From Saccopteryx bilineata (lineage: Eukaryota > Chordata > Mammalia > Chiroptera > Emballonuridae), in NCBI RefSeq assembly GCF_036850765.1, contig NC_089493.1, forward strand, positions 296,999,349 through 297,063,348: a DNA stretch of 64,000 nucleotides, given 5' to 3'. A model generated the notes under the pieces. It saw nothing but the letters and a program-made list of their open reading frames with translations. It was not told the origin of the DNA and did no database searches. Shown here piece after piece: positions 1 through 9,699 of this stretch; position 1 is the first letter of the stretch, and each line of letters begins with the position of its first letter. Made by a program: the position numbers and the translations under genes.

Positions 1-1289
1 CCAGCTCCAGTGTCTCTGCATCCACTCCCACGTTCCAGAGGCCACTGACAGCTCGGCCTGAGCAGTCACTCCTGCGTGCGCAGAGCCACCGGCCACTAGA
101 AGTGAGAGGGGAGGGTGCTCACAGGTCTGTCCTGTGGCCCCATTTCTGCTAGTCCTCTTCTCGCATTATGGAGGAGATTTCTGGAGGTCCCTACTCCCCT
201 ACCCAGAAGTTAAACCCAACCGGTCCCAGCGCTGCCATACTGGGCAAGTCACTTCATCGTTCTAGGCCGGCTACCGCAGGAAAACATCAGGACGCACCGT
301 GTAGGTTTCTGGGGGAATGAAGTAAGATCGTAAGAAAATACCTGTAAGGCAACTGGAACTGCAGGCGCTGAATGCATGCTTTTACATGCTTTCAGGAAAG
401 GAAATGATGCATTTTTGTTTTAGTTAAAGAAAATACACACACACACACAGGACAGCAATAGACACAATAATTAATACAATAGTACACTCATGAGACTCAC
501 ATTCCAAAATAAAAAGGGTGACATGTGATGGTTGCTAAGGCTGGTCATGAAAAGTCTCAGGACATCACCCTGCCCACCTGCTTCGGTGTATCATTCAGAT
601 GGAAGATTAAGCACTAGGCGAGTTCAGACTTGCTGGAATAAAAGCTCTGGGGACCGAGTGTGCCAGAACGGCAATGCTGAAAACACGGGGGTTGAGAATG
701 CTTTGCGAACAGAGTGGAACTGCAAAATGTTTTGTTAGGTAGCAGATAGCAAATAAAAGTAAAATGATCATTAAGCTTCTTTTTATTTACTTATTTTTAT
801 TTTTCAATCATTGTTTACATTTAACACTATTCGATATTAGCCCCAGATGCACAACAAAGCGGCCAGAAAACCAGGGACCCTACAGTGGTGCCGGCCACTG
901 CCTCAGGTATCCGGCCGCCCACACGCAGTCTGTCCAGTTCGCTTTTCCTTCCCCTTCAGCTCGCCTGGCTGTTCTACCCCCATTTAAAACGCAACTCCTC
1001 CCAGATGTCTGTAAGTAGGACTGTGGTTAGAGGTTGTGTCTCATTCCACTAATGACTGACATCCAGCACTGTCCTCGTCACACCTGACTCTACTAGCCCA
1101 GCTCATGACGCTGGCCTTGGTTCTAACCTACAGACAGGAAACAAATGAGCAGTGAGTTTTCATGTTAAATCTGCTCTGCTGACAAGTACGACAGGGTACC
1201 AGGACCTGCCCCGTCCCTCTCCCAGTCACAGACGCTCTCATCCTAGAACACACAGAGAAGTCATCAAAGAGCTCGCCACAGCCTGGCTG
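1..1289. other. Unique intronic sequence, no feature seen
   Basis: I see no exon-like open frame with splice sites, no SINE head and no clear repeat, apart from a short (CA) run at about 435-449. It is treated as ordinary intron of MOSMO. Confidence 0.5.
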
Positions 1290-1367
1290 TGGGGGGACTT
1301 GATGTTTCCTGCCCTCTTCTCTCTCTCTCCCCTCTCTCTAAAACGAATAAATAAAAAATTTTAAAAA
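1290..1367 (+). repeat. Degenerate SINE tail fragment
   Basis: The ...TGATGTTTCCTG, CT-rich tract and AATAAATAAA tail are typical of the 3' end of the local tRNA-derived SINEs. The tRNA-like head is not recognisable. Confidence 0.45.
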
Positions 1368-1375
1368 GTTTGTCT

Positions 1376-1683
1376 TTTTTTTTCTTTTCCAAGCGAGAGG
1401 AGGGGAGATAGGGAGACTCGCGCATGTGCCCAGACTGGGACCCACTCAGCTGCTCCTGCCTGGGGCCATGCTTGCAATGGTGCTGTCTTGAACGCCTGAG
1501 GTGGAGGCTCCACAGAGCCATCCTCAGCACCAGGGCCAATGCGCTGGGACCAACTGAGCCATGGCTGCGGGAGAAGGGGCACAGAGCAGACGGCGCTTCT
1601 CCTGTGTGCCCCAACCGGGAATCGAATCCAGGACTTCCACACACTGGGCAGATGCTCTCCCACTGAGCCAACCAGCTGGGGCC
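1376..1683 (-). repeat. Bat tRNA-derived SINE, GCCCTGGC-type (type A)
   Basis: The reverse strand reads GGCCCCAGCTGGTTGGCTCA at its head, carries a B-box-like GATTC segment and ends in an A-rich tail. It is divergent. It is the first of six consecutive antisense SINEs running to 2808. Confidence 0.85.
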
Positions 1684-1809
1684 AAGAAGTTGTCTTCTGA
1701 TCCTAACCTACTAAATCTTACTTTGCTTGAACAGGAGTCCTTAAGGTGATCTAACACGCTGACATACAATGGTCTACATCTGTTTATTAATTTTGTGGGG
1801 TGGGAAGGG

Positions 1810-1948
1810 GATGAGAAGTATCAACTCACTGTAGTTGTTCACTGGTTGCTTCCCAGATGTGCCTGGACAGGGCAAGCCCAGGGTTTCGAACCTGAGACCT
1901 CAAGAGTTCTAGGTTGATGCTCTATCCACTGTGCCACCACAGGTCAGC
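1810..1948 (-). repeat. Bat SINE, GCCTGACC..GTGG-type (type C)
   Basis: The antisense head GCTGACCTGTGGTGGCACAG lies at the right end (1948), with a GTTCGAAACC-like B box. The CT-rich 3' part is short. Confidence 0.8.
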
Positions 1949-1959
1949 TATCTCTGTTT

Positions 1960-2093
1960 ATTTTTTAGAAAGAGAAAGAGAGAGGCAAGGAGAGATAGGC
2001 AGAGACAGGAACATCGAGCTGTTCCTGTATGTGCCCTGACAGGAGTTCAAACCAACCACCTCTGCACTTCAGGACAATGCCCCAACCTCCCCT
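1960..2093 (-). repeat. Bat SINE, VES-like (type D), head truncated
   Basis: Antisense CT-rich tail plus 'GAACATCGAGCTGTTCCTGT' and a 'TGCCCTGACAGG' segment, characteristic of the VES-like SINEs seen elsewhere here (for example at 58932-59140). The tRNA head is degraded. Confidence 0.7.
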
Positions 2094-2099
2094 AAATAC

Positions 2100-2277
2100 T
2101 AAGGGAGACGGAGAGAGGAAAGAAGAGAGGGGAGGAGGACAGGAAGCATTCATTTGTTGTTCCATTTAGTTGTGCACTCACTGGTTGCTTCCTGTCTGTG
2201 CCCTGACTGGGGATTGAACCTGCAACCTTGTCATTTTGGGACAATGCTCTAACTGACTGAGCTAATCAGCCAGGGCC
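2100..2277 (-). repeat. Bat SINE, VES-like (type D)
   Basis: Antisense copy with head GCCCTGGCTGATTAGCTCAG at its right end, a tRNA-like B box (GGTTCAATCC) and a CT-rich tail. Confidence 0.85.
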
Positions 2278-2307
2278 TACATCTGTGTTTGTTTTGTTTT
2301 GTTTTTT

Positions 2308-2591
2308 TCTGTGACCGAGACAGAGAAAGGGACACCTAGGAACAGACAGAGAAGAAGGGAGAGAGATGAGAAGCATCAATTCTTTGTTGTAGTACTTTAA
2401 TTGTTCAGTGATTGCTTTCTCCTATGTGCCTTGACCAAGGGGCTACAGCAGACCGACTGACCCTTTGCTCAAGCCAGCGACCTTAGGGCCATGTCTACGT
2501 CACGCTCAAGCTGGCGACCTCGGGGTTTTGAACCTGGGTCCTCTGCATCCCAGTCCGATGCTCTAGCCACTGCAGCACTGCCTGGTCAGGC
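2308..2591 (-). repeat. Bat SINE, GCCTGACCAGGC-type (type B)
   Basis: Antisense copy. It has GCCTGACCAGGCAGTGCTGC at the right end, the long 'GCTTGAGC...CAAGGTCGCTGG' body and the GATGCTTCTCATC tail motif. Confidence 0.85.
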
Positions 2592-2621
2592 ATACATCTC
2601 TTTTTTGTCTTGTTTTTTTAG

Positions 2622-2808
2622 ACTTATTTATTTTTATTGGAGAGAGAGAGAGGAGAGAGGGGGAGAGAGAGGAAAGAGAGAGAACAGGGGGGAGGAGCAG
2701 GAAGCATCAACACCCACATGTGCCTTGACCAGACAAGACCGGGGTTTCGAACCAGAATCTCAGCGTTCCAGGCGGACGCTCTATTCACTGCGCCACCACA
2801 GGTCAGGC
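2622..2808 (-). repeat. Bat SINE, type C
   Basis: Antisense copy with head GCCTGACCTGTGGTGGCGCA at 2808 and a (GA)-rich reverse tail at 2636-2700. Confidence 0.9.
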
Positions 2809-3083
2809 AGCATATATCTGTTTTAAATAAGAATCACTATATGGTTTTTCAAGTGAGTCAATAAATGATTTTTAAAATTTAAATGAAACTCTCAAAGTAT
2901 ATTTATCTACAGGATGACAAAATACAGTTTCTTGTTTTATGTTACACAATAAGCAAAGAACAGGACTGTAACAAATTATCTTACAGGCCACCTGTGATTA
3001 TCAGTCACCCTTTGCTTATAGAGCCCTTTAGCTACACTTTGTTACTCACTTCAACTAGTGAGGTCAGGATCATGCTTTGTATG

Positions 3084-3198
3084 CAGAGTGGGGCAAAAGT
3101 AGGCTGACAGTTTGTATGGAAAATAATACAATAATTAATAAATAATGATACAAGAATAGTTGCACATACAACTATAAACGTACTTTTACCTCACCCTG
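3084..3198. mobile_element. Mariner-like MITE with inverted ends
   Basis: The ends are imperfect inverted repeats: CAGAGTGGGGCAAAAGTAGG on the left, and CAGGGTGAGGTAAAAGTACG read from the right end on the other strand. A TA follows the right end and TG precedes the left end, as if one target TA had mutated. The interior is AT-rich and non-coding. It resembles the short mariner derivatives known in mammals; the exact family was not determined. Confidence 0.65.
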
Positions 3199-3599
3199 TA
3201 CTTAGCCAGTTGGGGGAAATCTTCCCTTAGGGCCAAAGAACACATCCTAACTCCCTTAGCAAATGTCAGATGGGGAAAAACCGTTGGCAGAATGCTGATG
3301 GTTAAGTGTAATGAGCCATCGTGACTGGAAAACCCCCAGAGGCACGCTGGCTTGGATCCAGGAGCAGCGCCCGCATATACATGGCTGGGCAGGCTGGCCA
3401 GCACTCCTTTCTCAGTGCCCCAAGTGGGAGGGGCAGCGACCCAGGTAAGTACCAGGGCACAGGACAGCGTGGACGGAAAAACGGCACAGGCGAGCAGGCG
3501 TAACACAGTATCACATCCTGGTTTAAAAAATCAGATTGCTTTTGGGTAAGTAATCAATTATAATATTGTATGTATCCAATGTGGTAAGAGGCTCATCCA

Positions 3600-3790
3600 T
3601 TTAGCTGCTTGATAACAAGGGCTCCCACAGGTGCCTATACTGTGGTAGGTGCTCCAGATGAACTAACTTTAATCCTCACAGCCATCTTGCAAGGTGAGAG
3701 GTGTTATCCCATTTACAGATAAGTAACATCCTGAAAGCCCCACCGCTGGAACACGGCAGAGCCAGAATCTGAGCTGACTTCTGACTTCAA
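3600..3790. repeat. MIR-type ancient SINE
   Basis: The segment has the MIR core features 'TTTAATCCTCACA', 'CCCATTTACAGATAAG' and 'AGAGCCAGAATCTGA'. It is ancient and divergent. Confidence 0.7.
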
Positions 3791-3821
3791 ACCCCCATAC
3801 TATTTTCATGATAATTTTTTC

Positions 3822-4089
3822 TTTCTTTTTATTTATTTATTTATTTTAAGTGAGAGGAGGGAGAGAGTGAAACAGACTCCTGCATGCACTCCGACCAGGA
3901 TCTACCCCGTCAACGCCTGTCTGGGGCCCATGCGCAAACCAATTAATCCAGTGAAAAGGGAAGTGGGAGAGAAGGGAGAGGGGGAGAGAAGCAGATGGTC
4001 ACTTCTCATGTGAGCCCCGACCGGGGATCAAACCTGGGACTTCCACATGTGGGGCCAACACTCTAGCCACTGAGCCAACCTGCCAGGGC
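3822..4089 (-). repeat. Bat SINE, type A
   Basis: Antisense copy. The right end reads GCCCTGGCAGGTTGGCTCAG on the reverse strand, with GGTTTGATCC as B box and an A-rich (AATAAATAAATA) tail. Confidence 0.85.
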
Positions 4090-4390
4090 TCACTATAACT
4101 TTCTTGATAAAATAATTTTCTAAGAATTCAACATATACCCACTTTTAGTTTAAAGCAAGAGATGGATTCATGAGGATGAAGGAAGAACAAAGAACTATCT
4201 TCCAGTTGGCAAAAATAAAGAATGAGCAATCAGGCACTGTTTCGAGCACAAACTAAACATTTATAGCCTGACTGCTGGTGGCGCAGTGGACAGAGCATCA
4301 ACCCAGGATGCTGAGGTTCCTGGTTCAAAACTTGGAGGTGGCTTCAGTATGCGATCATAAACATGATCCCAGTGTTTTACTGTGCTTGTT

Positions 4391-4712
4391 GCCTGACCAG
4401 GCGGTGGCGCAGTGGATACAGCGTCGGACTGGGATGCAGAAAGACCCAGGTTCGAGACCCCGAGGTCACCAGTTTGAGCGCAGGCTCATCTGGTTTGAGC
4501 AAAAGCTCACCAGTGTGGACCCAAGGTCGCTGGCTCGAGCAAAGGGTTACTTGGTCTGCTGAAGGCCCACGGTCAAGGCACATATGAGAAAGCAATCAAC
4601 GAACAACTAAGGTGTCACAACAAAAAACTGATAATTGATGCTTCTCATCTCTCTCCGTTCCTGTCTGTCTGTCCCTATCTATCCCTCTCTCTGTCTCTGT
4701 TAAAACAAAACA
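4391..4712 (+). repeat. Bat SINE, type B (nested)
   Basis: Full-length copy with head GCCTGACCAGGCGGTGGCGC, GGTTCGAGACC box, GATGCTTCTCATC and the CTGTCTGTCTGTCCC tail. It sits inside the older type B element at 4266-5113. Confidence 0.92.
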
Positions 4713-4716
4713 AACA

Positions 4717-4851
4717 GTCTGACCTGTGGTGGCGCAGTGGATAAAGTGTCGACCTGGAAATGCTGAGGTCGCCGGTTCGAAACCCTGGGCTTGCCTGGTC
4801 AAGGCACATATGGGAGTTGATGCTTCCAGCTCCTCCCCTTCTCTCTCTCTG

Positions 4852-4892
<41 letters not shown>

Positions 4893-4945
4893 TCCTCTCT
4901 AAAATGAATAAAAAATTTAAAAAATAAAATAAAATAAACGAAACA
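4717..4945 (+). repeat. Bat SINE, type C (nested)
   Basis: Full-length copy with CTGACCTGTGGTGGCGCAG, GGTTCGAAACCC box, a long (CT)n at about 4837-4890 and an AAAATGAATAAAAAATTT tail. It is inserted in the A-rich tail of the preceding SINE. Confidence 0.92.
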
Positions 4946-5304
4946 AAAAAACATGATCCCAAGGTCACTGGCTTGGCTTAATACCCTCCCCCCACCCCCA
5001 ATCAAGACACATATAAGAAGCAATCAGTGAACTAAAGTGAAGCAAGTATGAATTGCTGATTCTCATCTCTCTCCTTTCTCTCTCTAAATTAAAAACAAAA
5101 ACAAACAAACAAGACATCTACAGCAAAGCCTGAATTTAAAAGCCAATTCAACATAGGTACTCTTCAGGTCAAAACCAGTTTGCATTGTTTCATATCCTAA
5201 CTAGCAGTCAGAATACTGCCTTTTTCCTTCCTCCATCCATCCATGGGGATACTCCAACAAACTGTAATAACCGTACTAGCCAGGACTAATGGCCCCTACC
5301 ATGG

Positions 5305-5470
5305 GCCAGAAAGCATAGTCAGGTAGAGCATCATCCTGATACTCCTGAGGTTGCAGGTTCGATCCCCAGTCAGGGCACATACAAGAATCAACCAATGAAC
5401 GTATAAATAAGTGGACAACAAATCAATGTTTCTCTCTTCCTCCCTCTCTCTAATCAATACATTAAAAGGA
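5305..5470 (+). repeat. Bat SINE, VES-like (type D)
   Basis: Sense copy with TAGAGCATCATCCTGATACT, the B box GGTTCGATCCC, 'AGTCAGGGCACATAC' and an AATCAATACATTAAAA tail. Confidence 0.85.
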
Positions 5471-5824
5471 AGACGACGCACTGGATCCGGCCTCTTCTGA
5501 GTCACCTTGGGGGAGGGGTCATCTGTCCATTACCAGTCCTTGTCTCGCGCCTGCCCACTTCCCACCATCCGCCACACGCAGTGCACCCACATGCGTGCAC
5601 ACACACACCTCCCTCTGCTAAGTTAACACAATCACCAGTTACACGTCAGGAAATCTCTTACTGAACATACATTTTCTTTAAATTCTCTTTTCCTCTGACA
5701 GAGCAAATGTAAGTAAAATATGACTCAAAATACTGTTTACAGATGTAAGAAGAATCTCAGTGAAACACCTATATTACATAGAAGGGAACTCATTTGCTTT
5801 AAAATCAAATTAAAGGAGCAGAGA

Positions 5825-6138
5825 GCCTGACCAGGTGGTGGTGTGGTGGATAGAGTGTCGGCCTAGGATGCTAAGGACCCAGGTTCAAAACCCCAAGGTG
5901 GCCAGCTCGAGTGCAGGATCGCTGGCTTGAGCCCACAGGTCTCTGCTTTGAAGCCCAAGGTCACTAGCTCGAGCAAGGGGCTGCTCACTCTGCTGTAGCC
6001 CCCCAGTCAAGGCACATATGAGAAGCAATTAGTGAACAACTAAGGTGACACAACTATGAGTTGATGCTTCTCATCTCTCTCCCTTCCTGTCTGTCTGTCC
6101 CTACTGGTCTCTCTCTCTCACTTATAAAAAAAAAAGAG
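5825..6138 (+). repeat. Bat SINE, type B
   Basis: Sense copy with GCCTGACCAGGTGGTGGTGT at its head, the full body and a poly(A) tail ending at about 6138. Confidence 0.9.
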
Positions 6139-6923
6139 CAAGAGCTACCCTTTCTTATTCCTTTTTATCTTTTTAACATGCTACTTAGTAAAGCAATTGT
6201 ATTGCTTTCTGTATTTTTGCCGTTGTTGCAGAAGTATTTCAGCTACAACACAGTCTTATGTCTAGCCTAGGAATGTAAATCCCGTGTTGACCCAGAGAAG
6301 CAACCAATCAACCTACAAATTAACTTTCATCTTAAAAAAATTTTTTTTCAAAGTTGGGAATAACTAGATGCTATCAGGATCTTACTTTCCAAAATGAAAA
6401 CCAACTGATAATATATCAAAAAACAAATTAGGACTGAATTCTGTGGATATACAGCTACTGAACAATAATTTGATATATGTAACAATCTAAGTTTCATACT
6501 TTTAAAAACAAAACAAAGACTATAAATGCGAAGAATTCCTCTCTCCTGAGTTCTGTGCTCTTCTGCTCGAAAATTCCACTCTCAGTTCAAACACATCTAA
6601 ACCAAACTGACCAGTTTTACCCATAAATCACCTCACCCTCTAAAATAAAATTCCCAGTTCTATTCCCTACTCCAGACTCAAAATCTTAGTCAAACAAAAT
6701 ACTTCCTCTTTCCTGACATGTGCATGGCTGGACTGAATGTTACCTAAGGTACAAAGATTTATAAATCATTTCCCCTGTTCTGAAAGGACTTAAAAAGTCT
6801 AGGCTAGAAAACAGGACAAGTAACACACAAATAACCATGATACTGATATGCTATCATGAAAAATGTGCAAGGTGTGACCAAGGGGGAAAACTACTTTAAG
6901 TTGCAGATCAAAAAAAGTTTCTA
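6139..6923. other. Unique AT-rich intron, nothing seen
   Basis: There is no exon signature and no recognisable recent repeat. This is ordinary AT-rich intronic sequence of MOSMO. Confidence 0.5.
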
Positions 6924-7312
6924 GGCCCTGGCCGGTTGGCTCAGCGGTAGAGCGTCGGCCTGGCGTGCGGGGGACCCGGGTTTGATTCCCGGCCGGGGCA
7001 CACAGAAGCGCCCATTTGCTTTTTCACCCCTCCCCCTCTCCTTCCTCTCTGTCTCTCTCTTCCCCTCCCGCAGCCAAGGCTCCATTGGAGCAAAGATGGC
7101 CCGGGCGCTTGGGATGGCTCCTTGGCCTCTGCCCCAGGCGCTAGAGTGGCTCTGGTCGCATCAGAGCGACACCCCGGAGGGGCAGAGCATCGCCCCCTGG
7201 TGGGCAGAGCGTCGCCCCTGGTGGGCGTGCCGGATGGATCACGGTCGGGCGCATGCGGGAATCTGTCTGACTGTCTCTCCCGGTTTCTAGCTTCAGAAAA
7301 AAAAAAAAAAAA
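6924..7312 (+). repeat. Bat SINE, type A, full length
   Basis: Head GGCCCTGGCCGGTTGGCTCA, B box GGTTTGATTCC, the type-specific body containing 'GGAGCAAAGATGGCCC' and 'GGGCGCATGCGGGAAT', and a poly(A) tail of about 17. It is well preserved, so probably young. Confidence 0.93.
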
Positions 7313-7361
7313 GTTGCTAGGAAGATGGCAGTTGAAATATGCTCGACAGAGAGGTAGCACA

Positions 7362-7602
7362 GCCTGGCCAGTGGTGGTGCAGAGGATATCACACTGGCGG
7401 GGGCTGCTGAGGACCCAGGCTCAAAACCAGGAGGTTGTGGGCTTGAGTGTGGGCTTGCTGGCCTCAGAACAAAGGTCACTGGCTCGACTGGACCCCCCTT
7501 TCCCTCATGGTACGTATGAGGAGCAATCAATGAACAACTGAAGTGACACAACTACGAGTTGATGCTTCTCATCTCCCTCCCTTCCTGCCTCTCTCTCTCA
7601 AG
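7362..7602 (+). repeat. Bat SINE, type B
   Basis: Sense copy, rather divergent (GCCTGGCCAGTGGTGGTGCA), with the GATGCTTCTCATCTCC tail. It directly abuts the minisatellite that starts at about 7640. Confidence 0.8.
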
Positions 7603-7647
7603 GGAAAAATGACGGGCAGGACCCGGGAGAAGACCAGGTCGTTTCAG

Positions 7648-8447
7648 GCTGAGAATGAGCACAGGAGCAGACGGAGATGAGAATGAACACGGGAGCAGAC
7701 GGAGGTGAGAATGAACACAGGAGCAGACGGAGGTGAGAAGGAAGGCTGCCCTCAGGAAGCAGAGCAGAGCGACAATGGAAGTGTGTGCTGTGGAGGGGCT
7801 GGGACGCGGGTGTGCAGGGGCAGACGGAGGTGAGAAGGAAGGCTGCCCTCAGGAAGCGGAGCAGTGCAGAGTGACAATGGAAGTGTGTGCTGTGGAGGGC
7901 TGGGATGCGGGTGTGCAGTGCAGAGTGACAATGGAAGTGTGTGCTGTGGAGGGCTGGGATGCGGGTGTGCAGTGCAGAGTGACAATGGAAGTGTGTGCTG
8001 TGGAGGGCTGGGACGCAGGTGTGCAGGGGCAGACGGAGGTGAGAAGGAAGGCTGCCCTCAGGAAGCGGAGCAGTGCAGAGTGACAATGGAAGTGTGTGCT
8101 GTGGAGGGCTGGGACGCGGGTGTGCAGTGCAGAGTGACAATGGAAGTGTGTGCTGTGGAGGGCTGGGACGCGGGTGTGCAGTGCAGAGTGACAATGGAAG
8201 TGTGTGCTGTGGAGGGCTGGGACGCAGGTGTGCAGGGGCAGACGGAGGTGAGAAGGAAGGCTGCCCTCAGGAAGCGGAGCAGTGCAGAGTGACAATGGAA
8301 GTGTGTGCTGTGGAGGGCTGGGATGCGGGTGTGCAGTGCAGAGTGACAATGGAAGTGTGTGCTGTGGAGGGCTGGGATGCGGGTGTGCAGTGCAGAGTGA
8401 CAATGGAAGTGTGTGCTGTGGAGGGCTGGGACGCGGGTGTGCAGGAG
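7648..8447. repeat. Composite minisatellite: 28-bp and 54-bp units, 209-bp higher-order repeat
   Basis: The first part (about 7650-7738) has three copies of a 28-bp unit containing 'GGAGCAGACGGAGGTGAGAA'. A 54-bp unit with core 'GACAATGGAAGTGTGTGCTG' follows. Three 54-bp units plus a linker ('GGCTGCCCTCAGGAAGCGGA') form a block that recurs exactly every 209 bp, with equivalent positions at 7864, 8073 and 8282. The 54-bp unit is divisible by three but the 209-bp block is not. Long ORFs therefore open in several frames on both strands and then shift. They are artefacts of repetition, with no start context, splice or homology support. Confidence 0.93.
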
Positions 8448-8474
8448 GAAAAGGAGGAGCCAGCGATGGAGAGG

Positions 8475-9347
8475 TGAGCTCAGCCATACGTCAGGACCGC
8501 CGAGCGCCCTTGCTCTGTGGAAGACGGAGCAGCTTCCGGGGCAAGCACGCGTGGTTCTGAGCCAGGGCTCTGACCCGGACTTCCCAGGTTCAACGTGGCT
8601 CTTCCCCTTCCCACTGCAGGACCCTGGGCGTTCTACTAACTTCTCTGTGGGGCTAACACGCAAGGACTAAATTAGCTAATAAATGCAATATATCTAGGAA
8701 ACTATTCTAAAAGCAAATGCTATGGAAATATTTGCTATTTTTACTGTATTTATCCCTGAGAAAGATAAACTGAGCAGCAATGTATACCTAAGTACCTAAG
8801 GACTGGGATGGGAATGTCCCTGCCTGCTGTCTACCTTTATCCATGCCTTTCCATCTTCAAGCACAAGTCTTCCTAAGGATTTAAAACTCATTATAAAGTA
8901 TAACAACTGTGAAGCTCAAATTCTACCCCCTCCCCAACCACCGGAGTAGAAAGTGGTTTCATACATATCCCACCTTTATTTCCTACGTATATGCTATTAC
9001 CTTGCCAAACACAGTCAAGGTTCCTCAGGATAAAATACTTTTCCAGTTGCTAAATGCAATCCACCAGAACATTCCGTGCAGCTCTTTACAGACCACACAC
9101 ACCTCAATAAGCATTCGTGGTGAGACAGCCTGCAACAGTGTGCGGTGTTGCAGGGAGCCCCCGGGGAGACTGAAGGAAGACTCCTAGTCGATTAAAGATT
9201 CACCTTATCAAAATGAACGGCACTTCATGAGTGAAGCGGTCATGAACCCAACGGCCGCAGAGACCTCTGACTCTGACGCTGGCGGTCTGAGCCGCAGAAG
9301 CAACCTGAACACGGCTAGTGTGTTTTTTTTAAAAGAAGCATTTGATT
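8475..9347. other. Unique intronic sequence
   Basis: Between the minisatellite and the next SINE I see no exon, no transposon head and no tandem repeat. An AT-rich part at 8660-8760 is unremarkable. Confidence 0.5.
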
Positions 9348-9699
9348 TTTTAAAATTTTTTATTTATTTATTTATTTTTTTACAGAGACAGAGAGTGAGT
9401 CAGAGAGAGGGACAGACAGACAGGAATGGAAAAAGATGAGAAGCATCAATCATTAGTTTTTCGTTGCGCGTTGCAACACCTTAGTTGTTCATTGATTGCT
9501 TTCTCATATGTGCCTTGACCCCGGGCCTTCAGCAGACCGAATGACCCCTTGCTCGAGCCAGCGGCCTTGGGTCCAAGCTGGTGAGCTTTTGCTCAAACCA
9601 GATGAGCCCACACTCAAGCTGGCGACCTCGGGGTCTTGAACCTGGGTCCTCTGCATCCCAGTCCGATGCTCTATCCACTGCGCCACTGCCTGGTCAGGC
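9348..9699 (-). repeat. Bat SINE, type B
   Basis: Antisense full-length copy. Right end GCCTGACCAGGCAGTGGCGC on the reverse strand, with 'GTTGCAACGCGCAACGAAAA' in the body. Confidence 0.92.

Larger units (their letters stand above)
4266..5113 (+). repeat. Type B SINE split by two later SINE insertions
   Basis: The 5' part (4266-4373) carries the head and GGTTCAAAAC box and stops at AAACATGATCCCA. The same 13-mer reappears at about 4948, followed by the 3' part (to 5113: CAAGGTCACTGG, GATTCTCATCTCTCTCC, A-rich tail). The 13-mer behaves as a target-site duplication around the inserted block, which contains SINEs at 4391-4712 and 4717-4945. Confidence 0.8.

Noticed and set aside
6924..7010. tRNA gene-like A and B boxes (also at many other SINE heads)
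   Set aside because: The tRNA-like heads are 5' parts of SINEs, followed by the family-specific body and poly(A). No separate cloverleaf with acceptor stem was found.
7598..8663. Repetitive ORFs of 116-212 codons on both strands
   Set aside because: Products of the 54-bp/209-bp minisatellite, with the same peptide in several frames. No evidence of a gene.
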